A stretch of DNA of 64,000 nucleotides from Prevotellaceae bacterium MN60 (GTDB lineage: Bacteria > Bacteroidota > Bacteroidia > Bacteroidales > Bacteroidaceae). The notes beneath the pieces are model-generated. The model was given only the letters and a program-made list of their open reading frames with translations, ran no database searches and was not told the origin of the DNA. The stretch is taken from NCBI GenBank assembly GCA_900199555.1, contig FZQZ01000013.1:1-64000 (forward strand), in the 5' to 3' direction. Shown here piece after piece: positions 7,632 to 15,558 of this stretch (positions are counted from its first letter, which is position 1; every line of letters starts with the position of its first letter). The translations under genes and the position numbers were made by a program.

Positions 7632-8786
7632 TTATGGATTCGAATTTTGTGGACCTGTGGTAACATCGGTCGTATTACCGGTACCATCCCAATCGACAAT
7701 CAGTGGTTCCAACTCCAATGTAGGTTGGTCGCTCACAGCACCATCGAAGTTGGCACCATGTCCCCAATTGGTGATGGTAGCACCAATGGTGATGCGCTTC
7801 ATGCTCTCTACCGACAGACGTATCAGCGTATTCTTGCTGCTTATAAGGGCTGGAGCCAAATCGGCCAAGGACTTCTTAAAGGTATAATCCCGACCACCGA
7901 CTTCAATTGTTACCCACATTGCAGCCGCAGAGCTCATCACAATATGCTGTTGATCATCTACAGGCTGCAGAATCAGCATAAACGATTTACCCGCATCTGC
8001 AGTCTTATAACTGGACTTCAGCTTCATATTCAAATCAACATAGACATCGCCAAAACCACCGTTTTCACTCTCTGCAGCATCGGCTCGCAATATGGCGCCA
8101 TCCGTATACTCAAATTCACCTCTTTTATAGATACTCTTCAGCGTAATACGCTTGAGCGTACAGCTCTCAGTACTTCGCGCTGCGAAAGTGAAAGCTGTCA
8201 GCAGATGACGGAAGTGAAGATGAACAGTACTTAGTTTACCATTGGCATCGGCATGCACCTGGTCGCTGATAGCATACATCAAGTCTTGTTGGTCTTCGGC
8301 ATTGTCAGGCATCGTATAGGTAAACGAGGGAGCTGGATAAGCAGTCAACTCACTACCATACATCTTGACAGGAGTAGTTCCGTATCTGACGTCCTCATAG
8401 TATGGGAAATAGGCGAAGAACTTCATATTCTCTTCCTTCGGAACAAAGTAACCTTCTGAAGTTGACCATGAACTGCCACTACCTATCACCATTTCATTAT
8501 ACATAAAATTCAACGGCTGACCCAACTCACCCCATTCGTCTTCATCATATTTGGCACAGAACAGTCCGAACTCGGCATCCAGCTCGTCCAAGGGATAGCC
8601 GCGAGTCTCCTCTGGAGCATCTTCTGTGGTGATGGTGAAGGTAATGGGGCGTGGGGCCGTACTATCTACGGCCTCCGCTCCTTTATCTGTTGAACAGCCT
8701 ACGAGCCACAACCCTGGCAGCAGCCAAAGGACATGCAGCCATCTATTTGTCATTTTTCTCTTGTTCATAGGCAGATTTGTTGTCAT
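7632..8786 (-). CDS. Fimbrillin family lipoprotein, 384 aa
   Basis: The signal peptide ends in LWLVGC (Cys31) and is followed by TRG (61-63) and a fimbrillin domain (FFAYFPYYEDV, DLMYAISDQV, VHLHFRHLLTAFTF). The start is uncertain: Met7 (8768) or Met12 (8753) would give a more ordinary signal peptide length. The 44-nt gap from the preceding small peptide gene is wider than the other spacers in the operon. Confidence 0.83.
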   Translation of the reverse strand: MTTNLPMNKRKMTNRWLHVLWLLPGLWLVGCSTDKGAEAVDSTAPRPITFTITTEDAPEETRGYPLDELDAEFGLFCAKYDEDEWGELGQPLNFMYNEMVIGSGSSWSTSEGYFVPKEENMKFFAYFPYYEDVRYGTTPVKMYGSELTAYPAPSFTYTMPDNAEDQQDLMYAISDQVHADANGKLSTVHLHFRHLLTAFTFAARSTESCTLKRITLKSIYKRGEFEYTDGAILRADAAESENGGFGDVYVDLNMKLKSSYKTADAGKSFMLILQPVDDQQHIVMSSAAAMWVTIEVGGRDYTFKKSLADLAPALISSKNTLIRLSVESMKRITIGATITNWGHGANFDGAVSDQPTLELEPLIVDWDGTGNTTDVTTGPQNSNP

Positions 8787-8830
8787 AGTAATATTATCAT
8801 TTATTTATAAGAGAGAGAGACATAACTGCA

Positions 8831-8968
8831 TCAGCTGTTATCAGGTCCCCAGTCCTCACCGGAAGGATCTACGCCAGCATTGGCGCCACTTCCAGCCAAC
8901 AGTGCTGTTGGCATAACCATTACTACTGTCTTCATCTCTGGTTCCATATATAATTTCTTTGTCTTCAT
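8831..8968 (-). CDS. 45-residue peptide inside the fimbrillin operon
   Basis: An ATG at 8968 opens a 45-codon frame ending TGA at 8831-8833. The peptide begins MKTKKLYMEPEMKTVVM, then has a hydrophobic LLAGSG turn, and ends in a short acidic Gly/Asp-rich tail (GVDPSGEDWGPDNS). Similar short Bacteroidales proteins with a basic start, a P-E-x-K/E-V strand and an L-L-x-G-S turn are often annotated as hypothetical. It is cotranscribed between two fimbrillin genes (38 nt and 44 nt gaps), which supports it as a real gene. A role in fimbrial export or a precursor-peptide role is only inference. Confidence 0.65.
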   Translation of the reverse strand: MKTKKLYMEPEMKTVVMVMPTALLAGSGANAGVDPSGEDWGPDNS

Positions 8969-9006
8969 AATTGTATCGTTTTTAAAAATGTTCTACTTCA
9001 TTGTTT

Positions 9007-10176
9007 CTAAATTGTCACATCATAGGGAGCTAAGTTCATATCTTCCCAGTCATCCACATTATCGTCATCACTAGTGTCAGTTGGAGCGACCTCAATGAAT
9101 ACGGCATTCTCGAAACTGTCACCCTCTTCCTCTGTCTGAGGCTCAATGGGTTTACCATCTGTATCCAGCACCTCACTCTTGATAAATCGGAGATTATAGA
9201 CACCTTGTTTATTGATAGTATTCCATGACTTCGGACAATACTTCTTGACATAGGGCAGATAGACTGACGGATAAGAATTCGCACCGCCCCAGATATAGAC
9301 TGTATTACCATTACGTTCAGCTGTCATCGAACAGCGAAGCTCAATATACACCTGATGGTTGGCATCAGCATCACTGATAGAGCCAGTTCCTGTCCATGCA
9401 CGCTGATCGGGAGCCTGAGGCAGCAGAACGAAAGCGCCATTGGCAACATCCGTGTAAGTGGTCGCTGATAATTCTACAGCCGTTGCTAAATCCTGGGAAT
9501 AGTTGGAATAGTAACCATCAATAGCTGTCCACTTTCCGTTAGTAGCACTAGTAAACGTGAAACGACCTTTGGAATAGAGATTGTGTATCGTTATTCCCTT
9601 GACATAGACCTTCACATCAAACTCATTGCCATCCTTATCCTCAAGCTTAAGCTCATTACGGACACGAACTGTCAACAATGCCAAAGCATTTACGAACTTC
9701 AGAGAAAGCTTATTACCTGCAGATGCCTTCGTAAAACTCAAGTTGGCACCAATCTTATACATTGTTCCCTCAGGAACATCAGGAACCTCATACTCGAAAT
9801 AGTGGTTGTCTGCATCAACGACTATCGCACTGAGGTCATCCATCGATGGAGATACTGCAATAGCTTTCATTTCTGCATTGGCCATTCTCCATGTTTTGGC
9901 ACCTGTGAATCCAGAGCCAGAAATAGCCTTCGTGAAAAGAATCTTATCGGCAAGAAAAACTTTTGTCTTCTGGTTATAGACGGAAAGGGAGAAAGAACTT
10001 AAGTCTAAGTTCAATGCACGCGTATCATCATAAGAGACATCCACGGCCTCTACAATGGCATCCTCGTCTGTAGGACTGGAATCGCCTGCTTCTCCCAACT
10101 GCTCACCGCTACAAGCAAAAATCAGCAGCGGCGTTAGAAGCCATGCAAAGTATTTAACATAATTCCTCGTTTTCAT
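9007..10176 (-). CDS. Fimbrillin family lipoprotein, 389 aa
   Basis: A lipoprotein (WLLTPLLIFAC, Cys22) with TRA at 52-54. The fimbrillin core includes KAIAVSPSMDDL, a conserved Ala-Leu-Leu-Thr-Val strand (NALALLTVRVRNEL) and HNLYSKGRFTFTS. It is the second gene of the operon. By analogy with P. gingivalis fim and mfa loci this position could hold an anchor or length-control subunit, but sequence alone does not settle it. Confidence 0.84.
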   Translation of the reverse strand: MKTRNYVKYFAWLLTPLLIFACSGEQLGEAGDSSPTDEDAIVEAVDVSYDDTRALNLDLSSFSLSVYNQKTKVFLADKILFTKAISGSGFTGAKTWRMANAEMKAIAVSPSMDDLSAIVVDADNHYFEYEVPDVPEGTMYKIGANLSFTKASAGNKLSLKFVNALALLTVRVRNELKLEDKDGNEFDVKVYVKGITIHNLYSKGRFTFTSATNGKWTAIDGYYSNYSQDLATAVELSATTYTDVANGAFVLLPQAPDQRAWTGTGSISDADANHQVYIELRCSMTAERNGNTVYIWGGANSYPSVYLPYVKKYCPKSWNTINKQGVYNLRFIKSEVLDTDGKPIEPQTEEEGDSFENAVFIEVAPTDTSDDDNVDDWEDMNLAPYDVTI

Positions 10177-10191
10177 AATAATGTTGTTTTA

Positions 10192-11382
10192 TCAATTAGC
10201 ATCTGTCTGTGAAGGCTCAAACTGATAGTCAGCTTTACCATCATTATTTGTATCAAGCCAAATATCACGACCTAAAGATAGCTCTATCGTTATAGTCCTA
10301 TTCTTGGAAGCATTAAAGGTCGTATTAAGTGGGTAATAGACAACAAGGTCATCACCTGTCACATTATCTGTTATGTATAAGGCCACATAAGCCATCTGAC
10401 GACCACTTTTTAATCCTGGGAAAGTAGTCTTATCAGTAGTCTCATCCCAAGGTGTAGTCGTCTGCGGAATAACTAACCATTCACCAGCATTAACAAGTGG
10501 TAGAGGTACTTGATGAGAACCTTCAGCAACAGCTGCTATATTAATAGGAGTTGCTAATTGCTTATAATAACAGATTCCATCTCCTGAGTGATTACTCCAA
10601 CCAGTAGCAAAAGAATAGGTACCTGAGGTGTACAAACCACGAACCATGACTGCATAGATTGTTGCAGTAGATGCCACATCAAGAGCATCGTCAGACTCAA
10701 ACTTTACCTGAATTGAAAGGCCTGCTAACAAATGCTTGAAATTAAGAGGAAGAACGCCACCTGTAGTTTCTGACTCAGCTTTTGTAGTTGTTGCAACCAT
10801 CAAGTCTGTAAGACTAGCAGTACTAACATGAGAATCTGTAACATTCTCAAAAGTATAGTTACCACTATCCCATTCAAATTCATCAGTAGTCGTAGGCTGA
10901 GTATAAGTAAAACTACCCGGAGTACTCATCCATTCAGACACACCAGCAATGGCTGCTGTAGTTCCTGTACCAATAGCGCCATCGGTGATGGCATAGAAAG
11001 AGGTGGGAGTGGTTTTATCAGCCACTGGCCATGTTAAATCAGCTGGGTTGATAGTAGCCTCAGCGGCAGAGCGATCGGCTACCCAGTCAGCATTGTATGC
11101 TGAACGAGCGAAAACGACATTGTTCATCCAAGGGTCGTTGGAAGCCTGCTTACCATAGAGCTTAAAGGCATTTACCCAAGTAGTAGTGTTGGTCTTATTC
11201 CACGCATCTGCATTATAGAGAGTGGCACGCGTATCAGTACCATTCTGAATGCTGACAGAAAAAGGAGTACCCTTGGTTTGTGGTACCTCAGGAGCCTGCT
11301 GTACCAAATCATCATTACTCGAACAAGCTACAAAAGCTGTCGAAACAGCCGCAAGGGCTGACAGAACTAATAATTTTTTCAT
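10192..11382 (-). CDS. Fimbrillin family lipoprotein, first gene of the operon
   Basis: A 396-residue lipoprotein with signal and lipobox STAFVAC (Cys20), then TRA at 51-53. The fimbrillin signatures are FYAITDGAIG, DLMVATTTKAE and LNFKHLLAGLSIQVKF. As the promoter-proximal gene it may encode the main shaft fimbrillin. Its start is 82 nt left of the invertible segment, so the orientation of that segment should decide whether it and the six genes behind it are expressed. Confidence 0.87.
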   Translation of the reverse strand: MKKLLVLSALAAVSTAFVACSSNDDLVQQAPEVPQTKGTPFSVSIQNGTDTRATLYNADAWNKTNTTTWVNAFKLYGKQASNDPWMNNVVFARSAYNADWVADRSAAEATINPADLTWPVADKTTPTSFYAITDGAIGTGTTAAIAGVSEWMSTPGSFTYTQPTTTDEFEWDSGNYTFENVTDSHVSTASLTDLMVATTTKAESETTGGVLPLNFKHLLAGLSIQVKFESDDALDVASTATIYAVMVRGLYTSGTYSFATGWSNHSGDGICYYKQLATPINIAAVAEGSHQVPLPLVNAGEWLVIPQTTTPWDETTDKTTFPGLKSGRQMAYVALYITDNVTGDDLVVYYPLNTTFNASKNRTITIELSLGRDIWLDTNNDGKADYQFEPSQTDAN

Positions 11383-11463
11383 TGTGATAATTGTTTTTAG
11401 TTACCTTAATTTCTTTATTTGTTCACATTCTCTTTTTTGCAATCTATACTCTACATTTTGAGC

Positions 11464-11629
11464 CACCTCCTTTATAGAGGTGTAGACTTCAGGGGGCAAA
11501 TATAAAGATTCTTTTTGAATTCTGCAAGCTTTTTTATGAAAAATTTCACTTTTTCGTGAAATTATTGCGACTCGTCGATAAAAAAGCGGGAATTTAGGGG
11601 TAATATACTACACCTCTATAAAGGAGGTG
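11464..11629. promoter_or_regulatory. Invertible promoter segment bounded by perfect 22-bp inverted repeats
   Basis: The 22 bases at 11464-11485 are the exact reverse complement of 11608-11629. Each arm is itself nearly symmetric: two 7-bp half-sites (ACACCTC and GAGGTGT) around a 7-nt centre (TATAAAG), the shape of a tyrosine-recombinase crossover site. The 122 bp between carry a strong promoter pointing left into the fimbrillin operon. They also hold a hairpin AATTTCAC/GTGAAATT (11542-11563) close to the geometric centre. Inversion would turn the promoter away from the fimbrillins. Confidence 0.85.
11497..11528 (-). promoter_or_regulatory. Fimbrillin operon promoter (ON orientation here)
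   Basis: On the minus strand CTTG (11525-11528) lies 20 nt before TATATTTG (11497-11504), matching the Bacteroidetes -33/-7 pattern. Both boxes lie wholly inside the invertible segment. The -7 box is about 115 nt upstream of the first fimbrillin start codon. Confidence 0.8.
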
Positions 11630-11643
11630 TGAGCAGGAATAGG

Positions 11644-11665
11644 GAGGTTTTGTAACCTCTTTTTT
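11644..11665 (+). terminator. Intrinsic terminator between the invertible segment and the recombinase
   Basis: GAGGTT-ttgt-AACCTC followed by six T on the plus strand. When the segment is inverted, its promoter would fire rightward into this terminator. Flipping should therefore silence the fimbriae without switching on the recombinase. Confidence 0.7.
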
Positions 11666-11705
11666 GTTATTTGTTATATTGTTAGGTATTTTTCAAAAAA
11701 AGATG

Positions 11706-11713
11706 TACCTTTG
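11706..11713 (+). promoter_or_regulatory. -7 box of the recombinase gene
   Basis: TACCTTTG lies 41 nt before the ATG. A clear TTTG at the proper spacing is missing (TTG at 11679-11681 is 24 nt away), so this promoter may be weak. Confidence 0.5.
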
Positions 11714-11754
11714 CAGTTACGACATATAAAAATACCAAATACAAACACGCGACA

Positions 11755-12783
11755 ATGATACACATTAGTTTTCAGGTGAACATTCACTGGGGTAGCAGTT
11801 GGCTACGCAGAAAAAACAAACAACAGTCTAAAACAATTCAAAAGCAACGATTAGAGGAGCGAGCACAGGAAGCCATGGAGGAGCTAAGCCGACGACGAGC
11901 AAAGAGCACCATAGACAACTATCAGACGGCACTGCGCTCGCTACTGACATACGCTGGCAAGGACATCTGTACGGAACAGATAGACGTAGCCACGATGGAG
12001 GGATACCAGCGATGGCTACAGCTGAGAGGGGTGAGCAGGAATACGAGTTCGTGTTATATGCGCTCGCTACGGGCACTGCTGCGGCATATAGATGCGGAAG
12101 GGGAATACAAAGAAGCGTTTAAGAGCGTATATACAGGGAATGAGAAAACAGAAAAGAGAGCGATAACGGAGGAGGAGCTGAAGAGATTAAAAAGCCCCCT
12201 CCCGACCTCCCTTATGGGAAGCCCCCTCCCGACCTCCCCCCACTGGGGGAGGAGGAAAGAGCAGAGAAAAGACAGAGCAATGGGGATGGCGAGGGATTTG
12301 TTTTTGTTTAGCTTTTGTGCGCTAGGAATGCCGTTTGTGGATTTGGCATTCTTAAAGAAGAGTCAGGTGAAAGATGGATATATAGATTATCGGCGACACA
12401 AGACGGGGCAGCACATCAGGGTGAAGATAGAACCACTGATGCAGGAGATAATAGATAAGTACGCGCGTAAGGACGGCCTCTACCTCTTCCCTATCCTCAC
12501 CCATAGCAACCACGAAGAGGCAATGAGAGAATATGAGCGACAGCGCAGTCGCTACAACCGCCTATTAGGAGAACTATCCAGAAAGCTGAATCTGCCCCAT
12601 CTGACATCATACGTGGCTCGACACTCGTGGGCAAGCATAGCCTACGGTCAGGACGTGGCACTCCCCATCATTACAAAAGCCATGGGACACACCTCTACAC
12701 AGACTACCCTCACCTATATCCGCGAAATCAATGACCATAGGATAGAGGAGGCAAACAGCAGACTCGTCAACATAGCGTGCTAA
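11755..12783 (+). CDS. Tyrosine site-specific recombinase (invertase type), with a repeat-derived insertion
   Basis: A 342-residue phage-integrase-family protein. Its SAM-like core-binding domain is at about 40-130 and its catalytic domain at about 175-335. It resembles the short Bacteroidetes recombinases that flip neighbouring promoters. The conserved Lys (K216 in RRHKTGQ), the ARH motif (R289), GH (311-312) and the Tyr nucleophile (Y321 in TLTYI) are present. Two features are odd. Residues 147-170 are encoded by G/C-rich palindromic repeats (SPLPTS twice) inserted in frame between the domains. The usual ARGMSF stretch reads ALGMPF (189-194), so the Arg expected there is Leu190. Activity may be reduced or lost. 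It probably acts on the adjacent 22-bp repeats. Confidence 0.85.
   Translation: MIHISFQVNIHWGSSWLRRKNKQQSKTIQKQRLEERAQEAMEELSRRRAKSTIDNYQTALRSLLTYAGKDICTEQIDVATMEGYQRWLQLRGVSRNTSSCYMRSLRALLRHIDAEGEYKEAFKSVYTGNEKTEKRAITEEELKRLKSPLPTSLMGSPLPTSPHWGRRKEQRKDRAMGMARDLFLFSFCALGMPFVDLAFLKKSQVKDGYIDYRRHKTGQHIRVKIEPLMQEIIDKYARKDGLYLFPILTHSNHEEAMREYERQRSRYNRLLGELSRKLNLPHLTSYVARHSWASIAYGQDVALPIITKAMGHTSTQTTLTYIREINDHRIEEANSRLVNIAC
12190..12253. repeat. Two palindromic repeat units inserted in frame in the recombinase gene
   Basis: AAGCCCCCTCCCGACCTCCC occurs twice in tandem. The second copy continues into the CACTGGGGGAGG half seen in the 1.66-kb cluster. The reading frame stays open across both units and encodes the Pro/Ser-rich linker SPLPTS...SPLPTSPHWGR. 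Confidence 0.8.
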
Positions 12784-12800
12784 AATAGAAGTTTTAGCAC
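12777..12800. terminator. Bidirectional terminator between convergent genes
   Basis: GTGCTAAAA (12777-12785) and TTTTAGCAC (12792-12800) form a perfect 9-bp stem. It overlaps the end of the recombinase gene and the stop codon of the convergent kinase gene. Confidence 0.6.
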
Positions 12801-15541
12801 GGAATCCAGAACCAGAAGGTGGAACCGTGACCTTCACCTTCGGAGGAAACACCGATACGACCACCTGCCTTATCAACAATAGCCTTACAGATAGAGAGGC
12901 CGAGACCAGTGCCCTGTACAAAATCGTTGAGCTTGACAAAGCGCTCAAAGACAGCAGACTGTTTCTCTTTCGGAATACCAGTACCCGTATCCTCACAATA
13001 GAAGCAGAGACCGTCCTTACCTACTCCATCGATATTTCTTGACTCTTTACGATAACCAACACGGATATGTCCTTTCTTGGTGTATTTCACCGCATTGGTG
13101 ACAAAGTTGGTCAGTACCTGCTGCAAGCGACCAGGGTCGAGCGTCACAGGGAAGGTAGCATAAGGATTATCCTTCAGGAAGGCCACCTCAGCATTCTGTA
13201 CGCGCTGTGCTAAGGTCTGACAGATATCATCGAAGACTGTAGCCAAATCAATATCCTCTACCTTGATAGCTATCGACTGGCCCATGCTGCTGGCCTCCAA
13301 GATGTCATTGATAAGACGCAACAACATATCGCAGTTGTTACGGATGATGCGGATAAACTCGCGGCGCTCTTCAGAGGTATCTACCATCTGCAACAGGTCG
13401 CTGAAGCCCACGATGGCATTGAGCGGTGTGCGAATCTCGTGGGTCATATTAGCCAGGAAGGCACTCTTCAGTCGACCAGAATCCTTGGCACGCATGGTTT
13501 CTTCCTTCAGACGTTGCTGGGCACTCATCAGGTCGGTGATGTCACGCACAATACCGAAATACTTCTCTATATTACCCTCTTGATCGAACACGGGGATGGC
13601 ACTGATAGAAAGCCATGAGACACCTTCTGTAAATGGATTGTAGTTGAACTTATGCACCACATTGAAAGGCTGGTTATGCATCACCTTCTCGTTCAGCACG
13701 GTGGTAGAATACTCCAACTCTTCGGGTGCCAAACCAGCGATGTAGTCTTGCATAGACATCGATATTTCTGCCTCGCGCAGCGTACGAGAGAAGCGTATCA
13801 CATTATCCTTTATATTGAGCGACCACACATACATATTGCTCTCTTCCAACAGATAGCGCAACTGGCGCTCGTAGTCGTCAATAGCATTATGCGTCTTCTT
13901 AAGCTGGCGCTCGTGTTCACGCAACTTCATATACATCTCACGCTCTGCCGTGATATCACGGACCGTAGCTATATAATATACAAGATTCCCATTTTCATCA
14001 AACAGCGGAACAATGCGTGACTCAACATATTTATCTAATCCGAATTGGGGGTATTGAATATGTCCACAGGCATGAAACGGCTCAGGATTATCCCCACGAA
14101 CCATAACCTTTGTGTAAGGATCGTCAAAGAGCGAATGCTCAAAGAAATACTTGATACACTCTTCGTTATTATTAAATAAAGTGCGCATTTTTTGATTCAA
14201 GTCAAGCAGTCGACCTTTACCATCATAGAATGACATCGCCATCATATTGGTATCGAACACCTTTCTATAGGTGCTACCAAGACTCTCATTGCGGCGTTCT
14301 TCCTCTACCTCACGGGTGATATCCTTGAGGGTATGCACGATATAGCGTGGCAGGCGATGCTCACGTTCCAGGATAGCACTGCCATAGAAGGACTTCCATA
14401 CGGGCTTGTCGAGTGTACCCGCATTCCAAGTTATCTGCAGGGCTCTAGCCTCACAGTCACCACGTTTCAGACATTCGATATGATTACGGAAATCCTCACG
14501 CTGTTCGTCTGACGTACGCTCTATAAACTCTTCCATCGTGACGCCCCTCTCTGGCAATAGCTGTCCGTGGAGGTTTCTCACATGTCCAGAGACAATGTCG
14601 TATTCCAGCACATAGTTCTCGTCCATCTCTAGCGCCTGCTTCATCATGCTGTTCAGGTCTGAACTGCGACGAACGGCAGCCTTCACACGCAAGGTTATCA
14701 GACGACTGGCAACAAAGACTACCACACCGGCTACTATCAAGGTGATCAGGATGAAAGGTGCTGCAGGCGAAGCATCGTCGTGTACCAAGTCGGGATGGAA
14801 CCACTTATCGTAAATACGCTGCAAGTCGCCCGACTGCTCCATACGCGTGTACTGGTCGTCAATATCGTTGAGCAGGTCTTGGTCATAGCCAATGATATGC
14901 AACTCACCGGCAGAGATATCAGGAATCTCATCCAGTGTCACGCTATCAACACCCAACTCTTGCACCTTGCTTGAGAGTGGAATCTGTCCCCAGAGATAAT
15001 AGTCGCACTGCTTGTTGCGCACGCGTGTCAAGCCATCCTTCGGCGATAGATATTCTGTTTCGTAAGGAATGGAGTCGAGTTCGTAAACGCGCAATGCAGC
15101 ATAGTCGTTCTTCTTGATACCTACCTTACCCTGCCACAACTTGCTGATACCGGGGAAAGGTGGCGTATCAATACGGCGAAGTGCACGAACGGTATAGTAA
15201 TTGACGTATCGTTTAGTCTGAATAAAAGGAGGCTTATCATAATAAGAAGAAAGTGCATGCAGCAGGTCGGCCTTACGACAGATAAACAGTTCACTGGCAG
15301 CATGCCACTCCTGCATGACAAACTTATGAGGAATATTCAGATTGTTGAGGATGATGCCCAACACCTCTACATTATAACCGGCAGGCGAACCATCACTATC
15401 GAGGAACTCGAACGGGCGGAAGTCCCAGTCGCAGGCAATGATAAGCGGATGCTCTTCTGTGTAGCCATCGAACTCTCTGGCAGAGAGAGGCTGAGCGAAG
15501 AGACTGAAGATAAAGAGGAGGATATAGTAGTATCTTTTCAT
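12794..15541 (-). CDS. Membrane sensor histidine kinase with periplasmic solute-binding domain (active-type member of pair B)
   Basis: The start is placed at the Met beginning MKRYYYILLFIFSLFAQPLSA, an evident signal peptide, giving 915 residues; an upstream Met at 15583 would add 14 residues overlapping the previous gene. A periplasmic SBP_bac_3-type domain (about 30-250; DFRPFEFLDSDGSPAGYNVE) is followed by a membrane segment (about 270-295). Three PAS-like regions (about 310-680), HisKA and HATPase_c complete it. The phospho-acceptor is present (MTHEIRTPL, His about 701). The N box (TNAVKYT), G1 (DTGTGIP) and G2 (GTGLGLSI) are all intact. It has no receiver domain and no adjacent response regulator. 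It lies 17 nt after its Tyr-bearing partner. Confidence 0.85.
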   Translation of the reverse strand: MKRYYYILLFIFSLFAQPLSAREFDGYTEEHPLIIACDWDFRPFEFLDSDGSPAGYNVEVLGIILNNLNIPHKFVMQEWHAASELFICRKADLLHALSSYYDKPPFIQTKRYVNYYTVRALRRIDTPPFPGISKLWQGKVGIKKNDYAALRVYELDSIPYETEYLSPKDGLTRVRNKQCDYYLWGQIPLSSKVQELGVDSVTLDEIPDISAGELHIIGYDQDLLNDIDDQYTRMEQSGDLQRIYDKWFHPDLVHDDASPAAPFILITLIVAGVVVFVASRLITLRVKAAVRRSSDLNSMMKQALEMDENYVLEYDIVSGHVRNLHGQLLPERGVTMEEFIERTSDEQREDFRNHIECLKRGDCEARALQITWNAGTLDKPVWKSFYGSAILEREHRLPRYIVHTLKDITREVEEERRNESLGSTYRKVFDTNMMAMSFYDGKGRLLDLNQKMRTLFNNNEECIKYFFEHSLFDDPYTKVMVRGDNPEPFHACGHIQYPQFGLDKYVESRIVPLFDENGNLVYYIATVRDITAEREMYMKLREHERQLKKTHNAIDDYERQLRYLLEESNMYVWSLNIKDNVIRFSRTLREAEISMSMQDYIAGLAPEELEYSTTVLNEKVMHNQPFNVVHKFNYNPFTEGVSWLSISAIPVFDQEGNIEKYFGIVRDITDLMSAQQRLKEETMRAKDSGRLKSAFLANMTHEIRTPLNAIVGFSDLLQMVDTSEERREFIRIIRNNCDMLLRLINDILEASSMGQSIAIKVEDIDLATVFDDICQTLAQRVQNAEVAFLKDNPYATFPVTLDPGRLQQVLTNFVTNAVKYTKKGHIRVGYRKESRNIDGVGKDGLCFYCEDTGTGIPKEKQSAVFERFVKLNDFVQGTGLGLSICKAIVDKAGGRIGVSSEGEGHGSTFWFWIPC

Positions 15542-15558
15542 GACGATTGCTTCTTTTG

